From Helopsaltes ochotensis (Eukaryota; Chordata; Aves; Passeriformes; Locustellidae): DNA of 64,000 nucleotides. Under the pieces are notes generated by a model. The model made no database searches. It had not been told where the DNA came from and saw nothing but the letters and a program-made list of their open reading frames with translations. The stretch covers positions 87,410-151,409 of the forward strand of contig VXBM01001572.1 in assembly GCA_013400155.1 (NCBI GenBank), read 5' to 3'. The position numbers and the translations under genes are program-made. This document shows positions 1-21,600 of the stretch, piece after piece; positions within the stretch are counted from its first letter, which is position 1; the number at the start of each line of letters is the position of its first letter.

Positions 1-1070
1 GAAGTGCAGATTGACCCTATTAGGGATATTTGGGGGAATTTCAGCATGGCTTTGGCATCACTCAGTCCTGCTGAGCCGTTTAATTCTGGGTATTGCACAG
101 ACTTTGCCACTGGAGCTGCTGGTTTGAGTGTGGATTGGGATGACTGGGCACGGCTCACTGGAACTTGAGCAAGGGCATTTTCATTGTGACCAATTCTGAA
201 GTGATAACCCCGAATATTATCACGTCGCCGCAGCTGCGGAGAGTCCCAGGAGACAGGAAGAGGATCTTGCAAAGAATGACTGGCAGAAAGAGAAGGAATT
301 TTTTAGTACATTTGTAATGTCCCAAACCACCAGTCCCAGTTCAGCCAACTGTTAATAGGACTGGCACTGGGAAAAAGTTCCCAGGGGATAATCATTACGA
401 GTGTCCCCTGAAGTCATTCCCCTTCTAAAGTCTTGCTTCCTCCTTTCTTTTCTACCAAATAATCCTTTTGTATTAAGGCCGTAAATATTTCTGATTCTTT
501 AAGGGGGAGAACATGTACAGACAAGTTTCCTCTTTCCAAATTATTTGAGTATCTCAGGGATTAGGAAATCTAAAATAACTTTTTATCATCTTGCATGTGA
601 ATAGTTTGAAATGCGGAAACATTTTAAATGTGTTTGAATACCAATTCTCCCTGGAATAAGTGAAATTTCGGTGTTTAAATGCTTCTTTATGGCTCTGGCC
701 TGAAGTGACTTGCCCAGCTGTCAGAGAGAGACAAGAACAGAACCCAGATCTCTCAATTTGTATTTGTGTACAGCAAAAATGTACACTTGAATAACTTGTG
801 AAGCTCAAGGCAGGTTTAGTTTATTAAAACCAGAGAGGACAAGGTTGGATTTATAAAACTGGATTGTAGATTCTTCAAAATTAATTTCCTGTCTGAGTCT
901 CTCCTGTACATCTTTAGTCTCATAACTTGCTGGCACAGAGCAGAGGTTGTGGATATGTGCACCTTGTCAAGAAACAACGTTAATGATTCAACCTGGGTTT
1001 TTTTCTAATTTGATTTAAAAAGCAAGGTTAATGATTCAACCTTTATTTTTCTAATTTGTCTCTGCTCTAG
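1..1070 (+). other. STK38: STK38 intron, right-hand part
   Basis: This stretch precedes the first visible STK38 exon and should be the right end of the intron after the first coding exon. It ends in a pyrimidine-rich tract and TAG acceptor just before 1071. No coding exon, repeat or RNA gene was recognised in it. Confidence 0.7.
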
Positions 1071-8913
<7,843 letters not shown>

Positions 8914-11900
8914 CACAGCTTTACCTGAGACTTCTGAGCCGTGGAATTCTGTTGCTGTACTTTGGGTTTATACCCACACAACAATTTGCTCTTTTTTATT
9001 AAAGAAAACTTGAGGGCTATCAACTCTTGGAGAAGACTTCAGGACTCTTGTTTTGTTACACACCTGGTTGTTAGTAAGGATTTTTTTTTCCTGCGCCATT
9101 GAAAAATTCCACGTTTGTATCATCTCTGCTGCCAGCACCTTTTGCTGCTTCAGGAGCAAGAGTTTTTTTTATATTCTTTGCCAGACTGTCCAGTGCACTG
9201 GGAGATGAGAGCAAGCTTTCCCTTTGGCATTGCAAAGCGTGGGATTCTATAGGACTGCTTCCAGTCCTGTATTAAGTGACAAACTCACTCTGCCAATTCT
9301 GCCAGCACTGTTTGCCCAGTAGCTGAGGACTCCAGGACAGAGGAAACAAAGCAATAATTGGAGCTTGAGAACAGACAACTCTCCAGGAAACTCTTGTAGA
9401 AGGACACAACTCGAATTGCCTTAACCTTACTTTGTAGTGCTGTTTTTATAATGCTCCTTGGAAGCCTCTTCAATAGCATTTCTCAGCTCTGTTGCTGTGG
9501 CCTCCAGTTCTGGTGCACTTTACTTTTGGTACTAAGTGACCCTCAAGCCATTTAGTATTTTTTTCTAAATGAAAAGATTTTGCAACACTTTTTCTTTCCT
9601 ATACAGAGGAAAAATGGGCCATTTCCTCCACCGAGCGCTGAGTTTTTGGTTACTGTATGTCAGAATGGATCCATAAACAATGCAGATAAACTACAGCTGG
9701 TCACATAAGTGGGTCTGGAATTTAGAGCAGAGGGAAGGAAATGCCAGGAACCTGATCCTTGGTGGGCAAGTTGTGCACAGCTGGGCCAGCCCTGAGGCTC
9801 CCCAGGCCGACTGCTGCTGTTTCTTAGCTGTTTCTCTGAGCTCTGCTGCATCTTGAATAGTTTGAAGGCCAAAACCCATCTTCTGTGGCTTTTTTGCTAC
9901 TGGTTTTGAGCAGATCAGGATCAGAATGTTGCAGACAGAGGCCTGCCTGGTGGTCCCTCACAGAGGTGCTCTTGCTGTCCTGGCTGTACCACCTATACCC
10001 AGAGTGTTCTGTGGATGGGGCCTCGTGGTCACTTTTGGGGCAGTGGAACCCACCCTGTCCACTCGTTGATTGTTGCCTACTCTAATTTATAAAAGTACAT
10101 TCAGTTCTGATCAGGGTCTCTCCAGGAGAGCCCCAAAGTGCCTTTCCTTGCCTAAACCTCTCTCAGAACACGATAGCATTTTGGGAGGGAGGATTCTGCC
10201 TTGGCTGAGCTTTTCCTAATTCTTTTTCTAACCCACAAGCTCCACTTTGTGCCCATTTGTAGTTAACTCTGCACTTCTGGGGGCAGGTGGCATTAACCCT
10301 CTGGCTTGCATGGTTCCAGTCTGCAATTTACAATCAGATACTAAAAATTACAATTCAATGAGGTTTCTATAAGTGTGTCTCAATTCAAATTGTCTTTGAT
10401 TCCTGCAAACTTCTTTTGGTGCTGAACACTTAACTGGAGTACAGACAAGACAAAGCTCCAGTGATGTCTCACAGGAAAAAAAAAAGGCTTCCAGGTCTGC
10501 TTAGTCCTGACTTTCTTGATTAGAAAATGAAACTAAATCGATTTGTAGTAGAACTGTTTTTTTTATATAGGTGCTTTTAGGGAATGTTTACTTAGATGTC
10601 TCTTGACTCGAGTGCCATCCCGAAGGACTGGTGGGGGACTGCCAGTACTGTACACAACTCGTCAGGGTCCTCCCCTCACCACCCTTGTGCTCTTTGTACA
10701 TGTCCTACGAGTTTATGACTTGCCATAAGCAGTTCAGACAGCAGTTGGGTCCTACCAAGCTGAAATGCTAAAACCAGCCTTAATTAGAAGTCCCAGGATC
10801 TCTGAAGGGCTCCCTCGGATGAATAAGGGCTAACAGAAGGAATGACTTAGAGGATCAGGCTTTCATCAACTTGTCCCTCGATCACATTCTGCTCCCTTTT
10901 GACTTTGCATGAAGGACTGACTGATACCAGCTTCTCAAACTGTTCCATCCTTATCCTGAAGTTTCTTCTAGCCATTTGAAAATGTTGCCTTACAAACCAT
11001 TGGAATTAATGTAAGATCTTTTTTTTTTTTCAATTCCTAACAGCTTAGTTACTGCCTTAAAATAAAAACAAAAAATCAAAGTCCTTTGAAGCTGCTGTGC
11101 ATTAGGAACAAATGATTTTGAGATAATAGCTTCATTCTTAGCCCTTTACTGAAAGGGACCAGCATTTTTATTTATAAATACCAAAGATGAAGAAGCTAAA
11201 TAATCTTTAGTTGTGATAAGTTGCTGTAAAAAACCACCTCTCTAGTACTGTGTATTGTGAATTTTAGTGCTGTGTTTGAAGTGGGACCCCTCACGTGTGG
11301 CACTGGAGTCCAAGGTGAAGTTTTCAAAGGCACGAGGAGCAGTTGGATCCTTCTTTCCTGTTGTCTTCCAGCAAAAGTTGGATGTCTTTGAATCCAGTCC
11401 TGTTGGACACACCTTTGCAGCGGGAGGTTGTGTATCCCAGGTGCACTGTAAGCCCGCATCCTGTTCCAGTTTTTTACCAACAATAGGGAAAATATTGTCT
11501 CCTACAGTGTCTCCTTCCCAGGATCCATACTTCACTGCTAACAGCAAAGATTTTTTATGCCTGTTACATCTCCCATGGTAGCCAAACATTTTTACATTTT
11601 TTTGTGTTTTGAGGTTGTTAGTATCTTTTACCTCTTTTTTATTTTTTTTTTTAAGATGCAGTTGCTGGATTTGTAGAAGTAATTCCAACTTGAATTTCCA
11701 ATGGATCTGAACACCTTATGCTGCCAGTTCATCTCTATCATGCCTAGCACAAAGCTGCACTAAGTGTTTCTTATCACTGTGCCCTGACTCTGCCTTAACC
11801 TCTAAGTTGAAAAAGTGTTCTGTAAATATTTAAAAGCTGTTACAAAATTGCACTGTACAATTTGGCAGGTGTAGTCAACTTTTTATGGAGCGATTCTCAT

Positions 11901-11935
11901 TGTGTTGTGTAAATAAAATCCTCTTAGTAAACACA
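8914..11935 (+). other. STK38: STK38 3' untranslated region
   Basis: AT-rich non-coding sequence follows the TAA stop at 8911-8913 and runs to an AATAAA at 11912-11917. It contains many T-runs and ATTTA-like stretches and no plausible coding frame. A CR1 fragment starts only about 30 bases past the signal, which fits the transcript ending near 11.93 kb. The end is inferred from the signal; earlier cleavage sites are possible. Confidence 0.65.
11912..11917 (+). promoter_or_regulatory. STK38: polyadenylation signal AATAAA for STK38
   Basis: Canonical AATAAA about 3.0 kb downstream of the STK38 stop, followed within 30 bases by a GT/T-rich stretch (TTGTTGGTATGTTGTG) that fits a downstream element. 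Confidence 0.6.
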
Positions 11936-12754
11936 CTCTTGTTGGTATGTTGTGTTTTACAAACAGGAATTAAGAGAATCCTGGGATGGTTTGGGTTTGG
12001 AAGGAACTTTAAAAGCTCATCCATTCCCACCCCTGCCATGGCAGGGACACCTTCCACTGTCCCAGGCTGCTCCAAGCCCTGTCCAACCTGGCCTTGGGCA
12101 CTTCCAGGGATCCAGGGGCAGCCGCAGCTGCTCTGGGCACCCTGTGCCAGGGCCTCTCCACCCTCCCAGAGAAGGATTTATCCCCAATATTCCATCTGTC
12201 CCTGCCCTCTGGCAGTGGGAAGCCATTCTCCTTGTCTAGGAAACTCTTGATGAAGAGTCTTTCTCCACTTTTCTTGTAGCCCCTCCAAATAGTGGAAGGT
12301 GCTGTGAGGTCTTCACACAAATCCCACCTTGTTCAAACTCTTAGTGCTCTTCCCAAACCTCATCAAAGGCCGAAGATGGAAATCAAAGCCAGACCTGTTC
12401 CAATGCTGTTTTCTTCTGAAGACAAGTAGGTAGAAGTGGGGAGCACTTTTCACAGCACTGACCAAAACTACTGGGGCTTGTTGGAGATGCTGCAGTTTGT
12501 GGGTCAAGGAGTGTTGTCTGTGCTGCCTTTAGAACATCACTGCAGTGAGGTGTAGGGATGAAGTGAACTTTGAGATCCTCTCAGCCCTAATAATGGGAAC
12601 ACTTCCTGCCAAACCAGGCTCTGATGCCAAACTACTAAGACTTTGGAATCACAACCCACACTTACTTAATGAAGCAAGGAGACAAAACCTTGTAACTCTC
12701 TATGCCCTGCCTGTTCTTCTACTCCACATTTAAAACAATTTTTAAAGGAGTCAA
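11936..12754. other. intergenic gap between convergent STK38 and KCTD20
   Basis: Between the inferred 3' ends of the two convergent genes. About half is a minus-oriented CR1 fragment (11966-12385); nothing else was recognised in the remainder. Confidence 0.45.
11966..12385 (-). mobile_element. CR1 LINE 3' fragment (intergenic)
   Basis: Starts TAAGAGAATCCTGGGATGGT, continues with the standard reversed CR1 3' blocks including CAGGGCCTCTCCACCCTCCC. It lies between the convergent 3' ends of STK38 and KCTD20. Confidence 0.9.
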
Positions 12755-12776
12755 ACAAGTCACATATAATTTATAC

Positions 12777-12782
12777 TTTAAT
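12777..12782 (-). promoter_or_regulatory. KCTD20: candidate distal polyadenylation signal (ATTAAA) for KCTD20
   Basis: TTTAAT on the plus strand reads ATTAAA on the minus strand, the commonest variant signal. It would leave about 0.8 kb between the ends of the convergent KCTD20 and STK38 transcripts, with a CR1 fragment lying in that gap. Confidence 0.35.
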
Positions 12783-15471
12783 ACAGAAAAGAAACCATAC
12801 ATCTGGGGTTCATACACAGCACAGGAGCACTTCAGTACATCTAGAGTAAGACAAAAGTTGACCTTGTACTTGAAGTAGGTGACCGTGACAGGAGGAAAAG
12901 CAAACACTTAAAATTTGATTCAGTGTTCCAATGGAACTCACTCGACTAACAAAATTTAAAATCCAAAATGAATAATTACTTGGGAAAGCCAATAAATTAC
13001 AGTGGCTAAGTGGTAAAAACTGCATGGAAATCATGGGAGCTGGATAATGTCCATCCCAGGCTGAAGGTCCAGTTGATGGCACAGGGAACCACAAACTCCT
13101 ACAGGCACTGAGAGTCTGTAACCCCCAGGAGGGCCTGGTGCAGTTTAATAAGCTGCCTGGATCTTTCTAGAGGCAGATCTGACCCTGGGCTCCAGGGGTG
13201 GGATTTGGTTTGGCTGGACATGGTACTTTAGCTGTCAGATCCCAAAAGGTGCCATTGAGGTGCAATTCTCAGCACCTGATGCCTTGACACAGTCCTGTGA
13301 GCTCCTCCTGGGGAGGAGCTCTGAACAGCACCCACACTTCAGTCCTTAGAGCAGAACTTGTGGAACTCCCAATTCCAGCTCAGCTGGGCAATACCAACAC
13401 TCATTTACTTAAACCTGACACTGCTGGGGAAGTAAATACACACTGGAAAATATAATCACAGAGCCAGGGGCCACCACTGCTGGGCACTCAGGGCCTAGGG
13501 ACAAGTTCCACCACTGCTGGGCTCACCAGTGCTTCTGTTTGTCCTGAGGAACAGCTCATCACCAAGGCAAGGAGTGGGGTTGGTCTGGCCCCTGGTGGAG
13601 GTTCATGGTCCACGTGTCCTTCCTCTACCAATAAACAGCAATTCATCTGGAGCAGTAATGGAGTGTCTGCACATCACCCCAGCCCTGTGCAGGCACCAAA
13701 GGACACTTCTCTTTACTGATCTAATGACACATAGGGAGGAGTTTTCAAAAGTATTCAAGTGGAATTTGGGCATCTGAATACCTGGGACTCTTAAGAGGTC
13801 CTGAAATCTTCCAATAGGCACTTCTTTTTAGAAAAGATCTATTTGCTGCACTTGGGAAAGAAGCTAAGAAGGAAATACCGAGAGAATGGAGCTTGTATCC
13901 ATACTAATGGAAAGTAAAATGTGCCTTGGCAGAGATTTGTTACTTCCAACTAAAAATTTCTGCTTGATCTTGTTATGTTACTTGCACTGAAAACCACAAA
14001 TACCAACCAGCAGCAAACTTCACTCCTCAATCCACCATGCATTTGGCAGTCAGAAGGAGAACAATACAAATTTGCTTGATGTTGCAGCCCTGCCAAAAAA
14101 GGATTAAACTTTCTAGAGCCAGACTGATACCTACACCTTTGTCAGAGCAGCACTGATTTGCCCAGCTTTGTGAAGAGCTCTGTCCCTCTCTTCTTGGATG
14201 GTTTCAGCTTTTCTTTGCATCGGGACCATGTTTAAAATCTCTGGTTTGGTACACAGAGCCTTTACACAGGCATCAGAAGGGATGGCTTTGTGAGGCAGCC
14301 CTGTTGTGGGTGCCCTTAACTCGGTGGGGCAGTGCAGAACTCACTGTGTGCTCATCAGGGGTTAATTCAGTCCCTACACAGAACTCCCACAGGGAATTCC
14401 AACATGTTACTCCCACAGGGAACTCACTGCTGCAGGAGCAGAACCAGCGAGGCTCCAATCCACCTGAGCTAAACCAGCCTGAAGTGTGTATGTTCTTAAC
14501 AATCACTGCTTTGTTGGCCCAGAACCCAAATTGCCAGAGCCCTACACAGATCAGGATAATACACTCAGAGCAGCAAAGGAGAGCTGTTCCCAGGTATGTA
14601 CACTTTTCTCTAGTGAGGGCTGCTTTAGTATTGGTATTTCTTACCTGCCTGACAGCAAAATGGTCCAGTCAGTTCCCAATTGGGAAGAAAGTAGCTGGCT
14701 TTTTGAAGCTGCAGCAGCAGCTCTTTGGAAAGTCTACAGCAATTCTGACTAAGGTTGAGGAGATCAAGGATTTTACTCAGGTAGTAAACTGGGAGCTCCT
14801 CCACTGGTTTTATTTGTCTTTGCAGGGGGATGGAGAAGACAACTCCAAGTCTTCAGCATGCAGTCACCTCTAGAAAGCTTCTTACATCTATTTGGCTATT
14901 AACAGATTTATTTTATTGGTAAAATATCAGCTACAGTCACTTTTGGGTTTTCCTTCAGCATGATCTACTCATTTTACTGAACTTAACAGAAAACATCCCT
15001 AAAAACAATGATTCCAGAAGTACAGATAGGGAATTCCTGTGAGCAGGCATTTGCTTCCTATGGAACTGGTTCCTCCTTCCCTAGGGCAGCAGTACACCAC
15101 GCTGGATCCAAAGCCAGGTGGCAGTGCAAACAGATTCCTCCACGCTCAGGGTTTTGCTGTCACACTGTGCTACATTTCTGCTGGTTGATATAGAATATCA
15201 TCTGTCCTGCTTTGATGTTCACTCCTCTGTAGCTCACAAAAACAAAGCTGTGCCTAATGGTAAAGGAAAGCTTTGTCTTGACAGGCCCAGAATTTCCTCT
15301 CTCACGTCAAACAAGACGTTTCTACACACTTGTGCTCTTCTTTCAGAAGTTTAGATAAAATATTCAGCACCCACAATCCAGAAGCCTTTGTAGTAGAAAC
15401 AACAGGTCATTTCTTTTCGTCTGAGGAGGCGTTGCTTTTGATTGCACAATTAAGACTATGGAGTGTGGCTC

Positions 15472-15477
15472 TTTATT
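15472..15477 (-). promoter_or_regulatory. KCTD20: candidate proximal polyadenylation signal for KCTD20
   Basis: TTTATT on the plus strand reads AATAAA on the minus strand, about 140 nt past the KCTD20 stop. It could give a short 3'UTR; usage cannot be judged from sequence. Confidence 0.4.
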
Positions 15478-15615
15478 AACATGCTTGAAATATGACAACG
15501 GAGTAAGAGCATGAACGAGGATAAAGCACCTTGCAGGAGTCTGTGTCCCATCACCTGGGATGAAACCACGGCGAGAGGTTCCCACATCCAGCAGGATTCT
15601 CCACCCTGAGCCACG

Positions 15616-18600
15616 CTAATCCGGTAGGTCGTTAACAACCATTTGGGAGAAGGGGGCGTTCAGCCTGTCCAGTTCATCCACTTGTGGGGGGTGATGCATT
15701 ATAACCTCGTGGTCCTCTGAGACATCATCCCCCACCGTGACCAGGTTTGTCAGGGATTTGCTGCGCACGCACTGGAAGTCAACGTGGCGGCTCTTGCCCT
15801 CCTCCTTCTCCCAGGACATCTGGATGAAGGGCCGCTGCACGTAGTTGTAGATCACCTCGGAGCGGCCCCCGGGCCTCCTCTTCACCTTCTCCTTGCAGGT
15901 GGGATACCCTGGAGACACAGACAGCCACTCAGTTCCACTGCACCTCTCTGACTCATAAATGGTCAACAGGATTCCAGAACATCCAGGTAGGAGTGACTGT
16001 GGGGTCAGGGTGGGACACACACACACACACAACTCAGTAGACAAAGATTCCACATTTAGCATTACTGGTTTGCAAAAGACTGTAATCTTTTCTCCTGCAA
16101 GGGAGTCCTGGAAGACTGGAGGTCCTTCAAGAAGGAAAACTTAAAGCTCCAGGAACAGGTGATCCGCATTTGCCAAAAGATGAGCCAGTGAGGATGAGAA
16201 AGAAAAAGGGGCAGATACATCATGAGGACTATGAGGATGTTGTGAGGTTATGTGGGGAGAAAATGAGGAGTCAAGGCTGAACATGAGCGCAGGTGGGCAA
16301 CAAGGCCATGGGCACCCGGGCTGTAGCAGCCATGGTCTGTCCAGCAGGCCCAGGGCAGTGGTTGTCCCTCTGTGCTGGGCACTGCTGAGGCACCTCCAGT
16401 ACTGTGTTCAGTTTTGGGCCCTTCACAAGAAAGACACTGAGGGGCTGGAGCATGTCCAGGGCAGGGAACGAGCTGGGGAAGGGTCTGTAGCACCAGGAGC
16501 AACTGAGGGAGCTGGGAAAGGGGCTCAGTCTGGAGAAAAGGAGGCTCAGGGGGAACCCTCTGGCTCTGCACCACTCCCTGACAGGAGAGGGCAGCCAGGA
16601 GGGGTCAGGCTCTGCTCCCAGGGAACAAGGGACAGGACATGAGGAAACAGCCTCAAGCTGTGCTGGAGGGGTTTAGATTGGATAGCAGGGAAAATTTCTT
16701 CACTAGGGTTGTCCAGCCCTGGCACAGGCTGTCCAGGGCAGTGGTAGAGTCACCATCCCTGGAGGGATTTAAAAGATGTGTGGATGTGGCACTTGGGGAT
16801 GTGGTGGGCTTAGCAGTGCTGGGTTAATGGTTGGACTCCATCATCTCAGAGGGTTTTTCCAACTGATTCTCTGACAAGAGGGTGCAGTACTGTGTGTAGT
16901 CAGTCTGCAGGTGCTGCACAGCACCAGCCATTCTGTGAGCAAACATAGCTACTATAAAAATAAGTCTCCCACGACAGAGCCCAGAATTCTCTAAGCTCCC
17001 TAAAGGAATGCTTGGATCAGCAGGTGGAAGCATTTGACTGCTGTTTCCTGTTTACTCATTCCTAAGGAGACAAGTCTTTCTCTTACATGTATCTTTTACT
17101 TTCCTTTAACTTTTAAGCCCCCTGGCTAATTTCAGTGGAACACAGTAGAGGTAAAGGAAAAACATGCTGAGTTTTAACTGGTTTCGTAAAGACAAATGTA
17201 AAACACAGAGTAAAAAAGGAAATGCCTGAGTCCAGAAGAAATCAGGCTTTCCTGGCTATGGAATCAGTACTGTCAGTCAGGTCTCAGGTCAGACTGTGGA
17301 CCTGGTTATGCATTTCCCTTGCTGAAGCAGCACTTTACCTTCGATGCCAATGCGAATATTCTTCAGGCCCCGTTCCTTTAACACAGCTTTTGCCACGTCC
17401 CGGTTCTCGATGTACTTGAAGAATCTGTACAGCTTGGAACTGTAAAGGACTTGAGAAATAAAAGGGGTGATTAGAATCTACAAAGAGGAACCTTTTCCCC
17501 GCTTCTGACATGCCCTGCTGTGCCAAAAGCCAGGTGTGGATTCCAAGAATTACTTCAGGTGTCTGTTTTCCTCACTGGGATTAATTGCACTTCCTTGTGG
17601 GAGGGCAGAAATGCACATCAGAGTCTTGATAGACTGGGTGGTGATGGGAGTGTAAAGCAAAGAATATTTCTTCATTAAGGAGCCAGGAAAAGGCTGAGGG
17701 GGAGGCAGAAACAGAAGGAAAAGTGCAGTGAGTGCTGGGATCAGTTCTAACTAGCCAGGCATCCTGCCTCCAGCAGCACCAGAGCATACAGAGCACACAA
17801 ATCAGGGCTCCACGTGCCAGCATCTGCTCCTGGAGGAAGCCAGTTTGGGAATGTGTCCTTTCCTTATGGCTGGGTGTGTGTGGAACAGAGTGCAGAGCCC
17901 TTACTCTGTGAATACTCCTCTCCCATGGGAGGTGGGTGATCCTCATCCCAGTCCACGGTGTCCTCATCGGTCAGCACGACGATGTGACACTCCCGCTCGC
18001 CCTTCCTGGCGCTGTCCACCATGATGGGCAGGATCAGCTCCTCCAGGTAGCTGTCAAACTGCTTGTGAGCCCCGTCATTGGAGAGCTCGTGTAACAGAGC
18101 ACCTGAGGAGACACAGAGCACAGGAGCTTTGCCACAGCATGAGAATACCTCAGCTCTGCACTTCCCAGATCCATCCAAGAGCACGGCCAGAAGGCTTCTT
18201 CAGACAAAATGCTCAACATATGTTCAGAAACATCGACAGCCTCCAGATCCAGAACTGGCAAAGTCAGAAGTGCAGACTGCATTTCAAATGGGATGCAAAT
18301 TGCACTGCAGAACCATTCCATTCCCATTAAAAACCCACCAAGCTCCAATCAATACAGTGAAACAGACTGAATAATTAATTCATTATGATACTTGAATTTC
18401 CAGCAACAACTTCTGCCCTTGAAAATACATTTTGCTGCCTTCTCTGTGATCACTCACCAGAGAGCAGGGCAGGAAATTCCACCCACAGCCTGTTTATGAT
18501 ACCACACACCCCATTTCGGTAAAGTGCCTTTCACAGATCTGCCTGTGTTAAAAGTACTTCTTTTTGCCAGCATGCCCACCAAAAAGCTGCTCCCAATCAA

Positions 18601-21600
18601 ATCCCTTAATGACCAGGAATTCTACTACTTTCCTCATCTGGTATCCTTGGTTCCTGCTCTGACCATCACACTTTATCTTAAATTATTCATGATTCTCTGG
18701 TACATTTTGGATAGGGGTTATAATCCTGCTTTTAGCCTTCATTTTGTTGGCAGTAACAGCAAGTTCTGCTCAGCCTCTGTTAGAAAGAGACTAAAATGTT
18801 TATAATTTGCTTTTGGAGCAAGGTGCCTGTGTTCTGAAGGATTCGGGCACTTCACTTTGGATTGAAGCAGCCAAAAGAAAGCTGTTTAAATGCAGCTTGA
18901 GCCCCAGTGAAATCTAAGTGCTCTTGCTTAAACTAAAGCACAAGATTAAGAACTGCACTGAATCAGGATCAGAGTGCTGAACGCCCTGGAGATGATCTCC
19001 TAAGAGCTGATTTCTCTCCATACTTACTTAAATCTTGACATTTGATTGTGTTGAAATCAAAGTTTATGCAGAGGTAATCACATGTGTCTCGAAGGTCTGG
19101 GATGGAAATCCCATCAGGGCAGTTAATGATTCCGGTTTTGTAATAATCCTGTGAATAAAAGGACAGTTTTTGGAGAGCAATATTAAGAACACCTTGGACT
19201 ATGATAATTCCTAATTACTTCTTTATTTGGTTTACTAATATTGGAGAGATATGGAAACTATTTATAGCTCTGTATACAGTAAAACAGCCCTGCTTGTCCG
19301 AGAATCGACATCTTTTTGCAGATCCTCTAGGGTCTGATAAATGATGAGCTCCAGTTAAAACTTCTCCATGGCACAGGGTTTCCTAACATCTCACGTGCAA
19401 TACGTATTTATATGCAAACACAAGCTCAGGATATAGCTCAGGAATTACAACAGCAGGACATAGAAAAGGTGAAAGGCAACACGACCAAATATCTGAAATG
19501 TGGACTTATACCAAAGCCTGCTCTATTCTTCCTTTAGAAATTACAATGCAAAACGTAAAACCAGAATGTCCCAGGGAGCGCAGCTGCCTGGAGGTGGCTC
19601 AGCTGTGCACATGTGACAAACAGATTGTTTCTTTCTTTTCTCCCCAGCTGCAGAGCTGTCCTTACCAGCACGGTGCGGAACACGGCTGAGCTGATCCCTT
19701 CTGCGATCTCGTACTCGCCCTTCTCATTTGGCCGGGTGAAATTGTATTCTCTGCCTGGCCCAAACATTCTGAGGAGGTAAAGAACAATGTTAAGTGCACA
19801 AGAGCATTGAAATGCATTTATTCCAGAGACAAACAGGTGCACTGGGGTTAAAAACTTCTTCCCTGTGAGGGTGGGAAAGCCCTAGCACAGGGTGCCCAGA
19901 GAAGCTGCGGCTGCCCCAGCCCTGGCAGTGTCCAAGGCCAGGCTGGATGGGACTTGGAGCACCCTGGGATAGTGGAAGGTGTCCCTGCTCATGGATAGGG
20001 TGGAATGAATTGAGCTTTTAAGGTCCCTTGCAGCTGAGGCCATTCCATACTCTGTGATGAAGCCCAGCAGTGACACAGAGATACAGTAACTTAAACCTAC
20101 AATCTCTTCCTTGGTAAATAAGGACAAGAGCTGGCTCAGGGAGGCCTGGCCTCTGTTGCTATGGCTACTGCACTCTAAGGAACAAGCCAAAGGAACAGAT
20201 CATTCAGTCCTGCGGCAGAAAATCCCCTGGCAATAAAGCCCTTGCACTGACCTACACCAGATAACTCCCCATGGCTTTAGATGCCTTGTTTTACACAATA
20301 ACCCATGCAAGGGTCAGTGACCCAACAGAGCCCTTTGGTCAGACAGGGAGGAAAGTGCTGGCAATACAGCACACAAGGATTTCTTGGTGCAGCAACAGAC
20401 TCCAACCCCTCAGCAGGAGCTGAGTAACTTCTCTTTCGGGAGAGTACTGAGAGGTGGCAGCAGGAGGGGATGAAGCATTATCGTATTCCCCACTCAGGAG
20501 GAGGGTTATCAGCCGGGGACAGATGTACAGCTTACAGACCAGGCAAACACTTGGGGAGAAGGCAAAAGGAGACCACCTTTGGCTAGAAGTGTGCATTTCT
20601 AGATGGACGTGGACCAAAGGGAGACTTATCTAGAGAATTACCAACTCTCCATCTGATCAGGTCTTCTGGGCCTCACTCACAGCCAGCTTCTGACTGAGGT
20701 CACCATGTGTACAGATGAGATCACAAAACAAACATTACATGTTTATTCCAATAAAAAATTTTTAGACTGTCCTGAGGTACCTTGAAGGTAACAGAAGTGA
20801 CCCACCTTCCCAGCATGGTGTCAGGGTGAGCAGTGAAGATCTGGGGATTCACTGCAAAGCGGGTGCCATCTACCACCAGGGTCACTTTCTCTGGAGCTAC
20901 TGTCTGGGAACTGCTGCTTGAAGACAATGCACAGCATCCATGGCGTTCCTGGGTATTAAAATATTCCAGCTGTCTCTTGCTTCCATCTGGGATATGGCAG
21001 TTGTGAGGTTCTTCAGGAGCAGACAGCATGCTACTGATCTGGGGACTTACTGGGCAAGTGTTGTGTCGGCATTCAGAATCCAAACCTGAGGGACACAAAC
21101 AAACATTGCAATATATTGAAAAACACAATTTCATAGTAACACTTCCTACTGGAATGAGAAAACTGAGTCATGCAATAATTAAGGATGCCATAACTGTCAG
21201 GGTGATGTTACGTGACATAAAACTAGGCTGTTATTGAACTGAACCGGCAGCTGGATGTTTTGGTGAGCTTGATGTTCCTTGTTGAAGCAAGATGGATTCA
21301 GGTGCAAAGGGAGGAGCACAGGAATTAAACAAGGCCAGAAATCCAGACCCAGCCTGCTGGCAGGGCTGCCACAGGAAGCTGAGCAGCAGCACACACCTCA
21401 GCAGGGTGGTGTAAGGCAGCAGTGCCCAGTGCCAGTCTGTGGTGGCACACAGGACTGCCCAATGCCTGCCGTGAATCTGACCAGGGACAGCCCCAGGCTG
21501 GCCAGGCCGCTCCTGTGGGATGGCCTTGCCAAGCTGCTGAACTCTGCTGTGAACTTCTGTCCTTTAGAGCAGCCTGGCACAGGCAGGGCACATACTCCCC

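Larger units (their letters stand above)
12755..15615 (-). other. KCTD20: KCTD20 3' untranslated region (extent uncertain)
   Basis: Non-coding sequence below the KCTD20 stop on the minus strand. Two signals could end the transcript: AATAAA at 15477-15472, giving a short ~150-nt UTR, and ATTAAA at 12782-12777, giving a ~2.9 kb UTR that nearly meets the STK38 3' end. No coding exon or repeat was recognised inside. Scattered short open frames look like chance. Confidence 0.45.

Noticed and set aside
14304..14873. A 189-codon plus-strand frame in the KCTD20 3' region
   Set aside because: Lies in probable UTR of the opposite-strand gene, no domain, and composition like the surrounding non-coding DNA.
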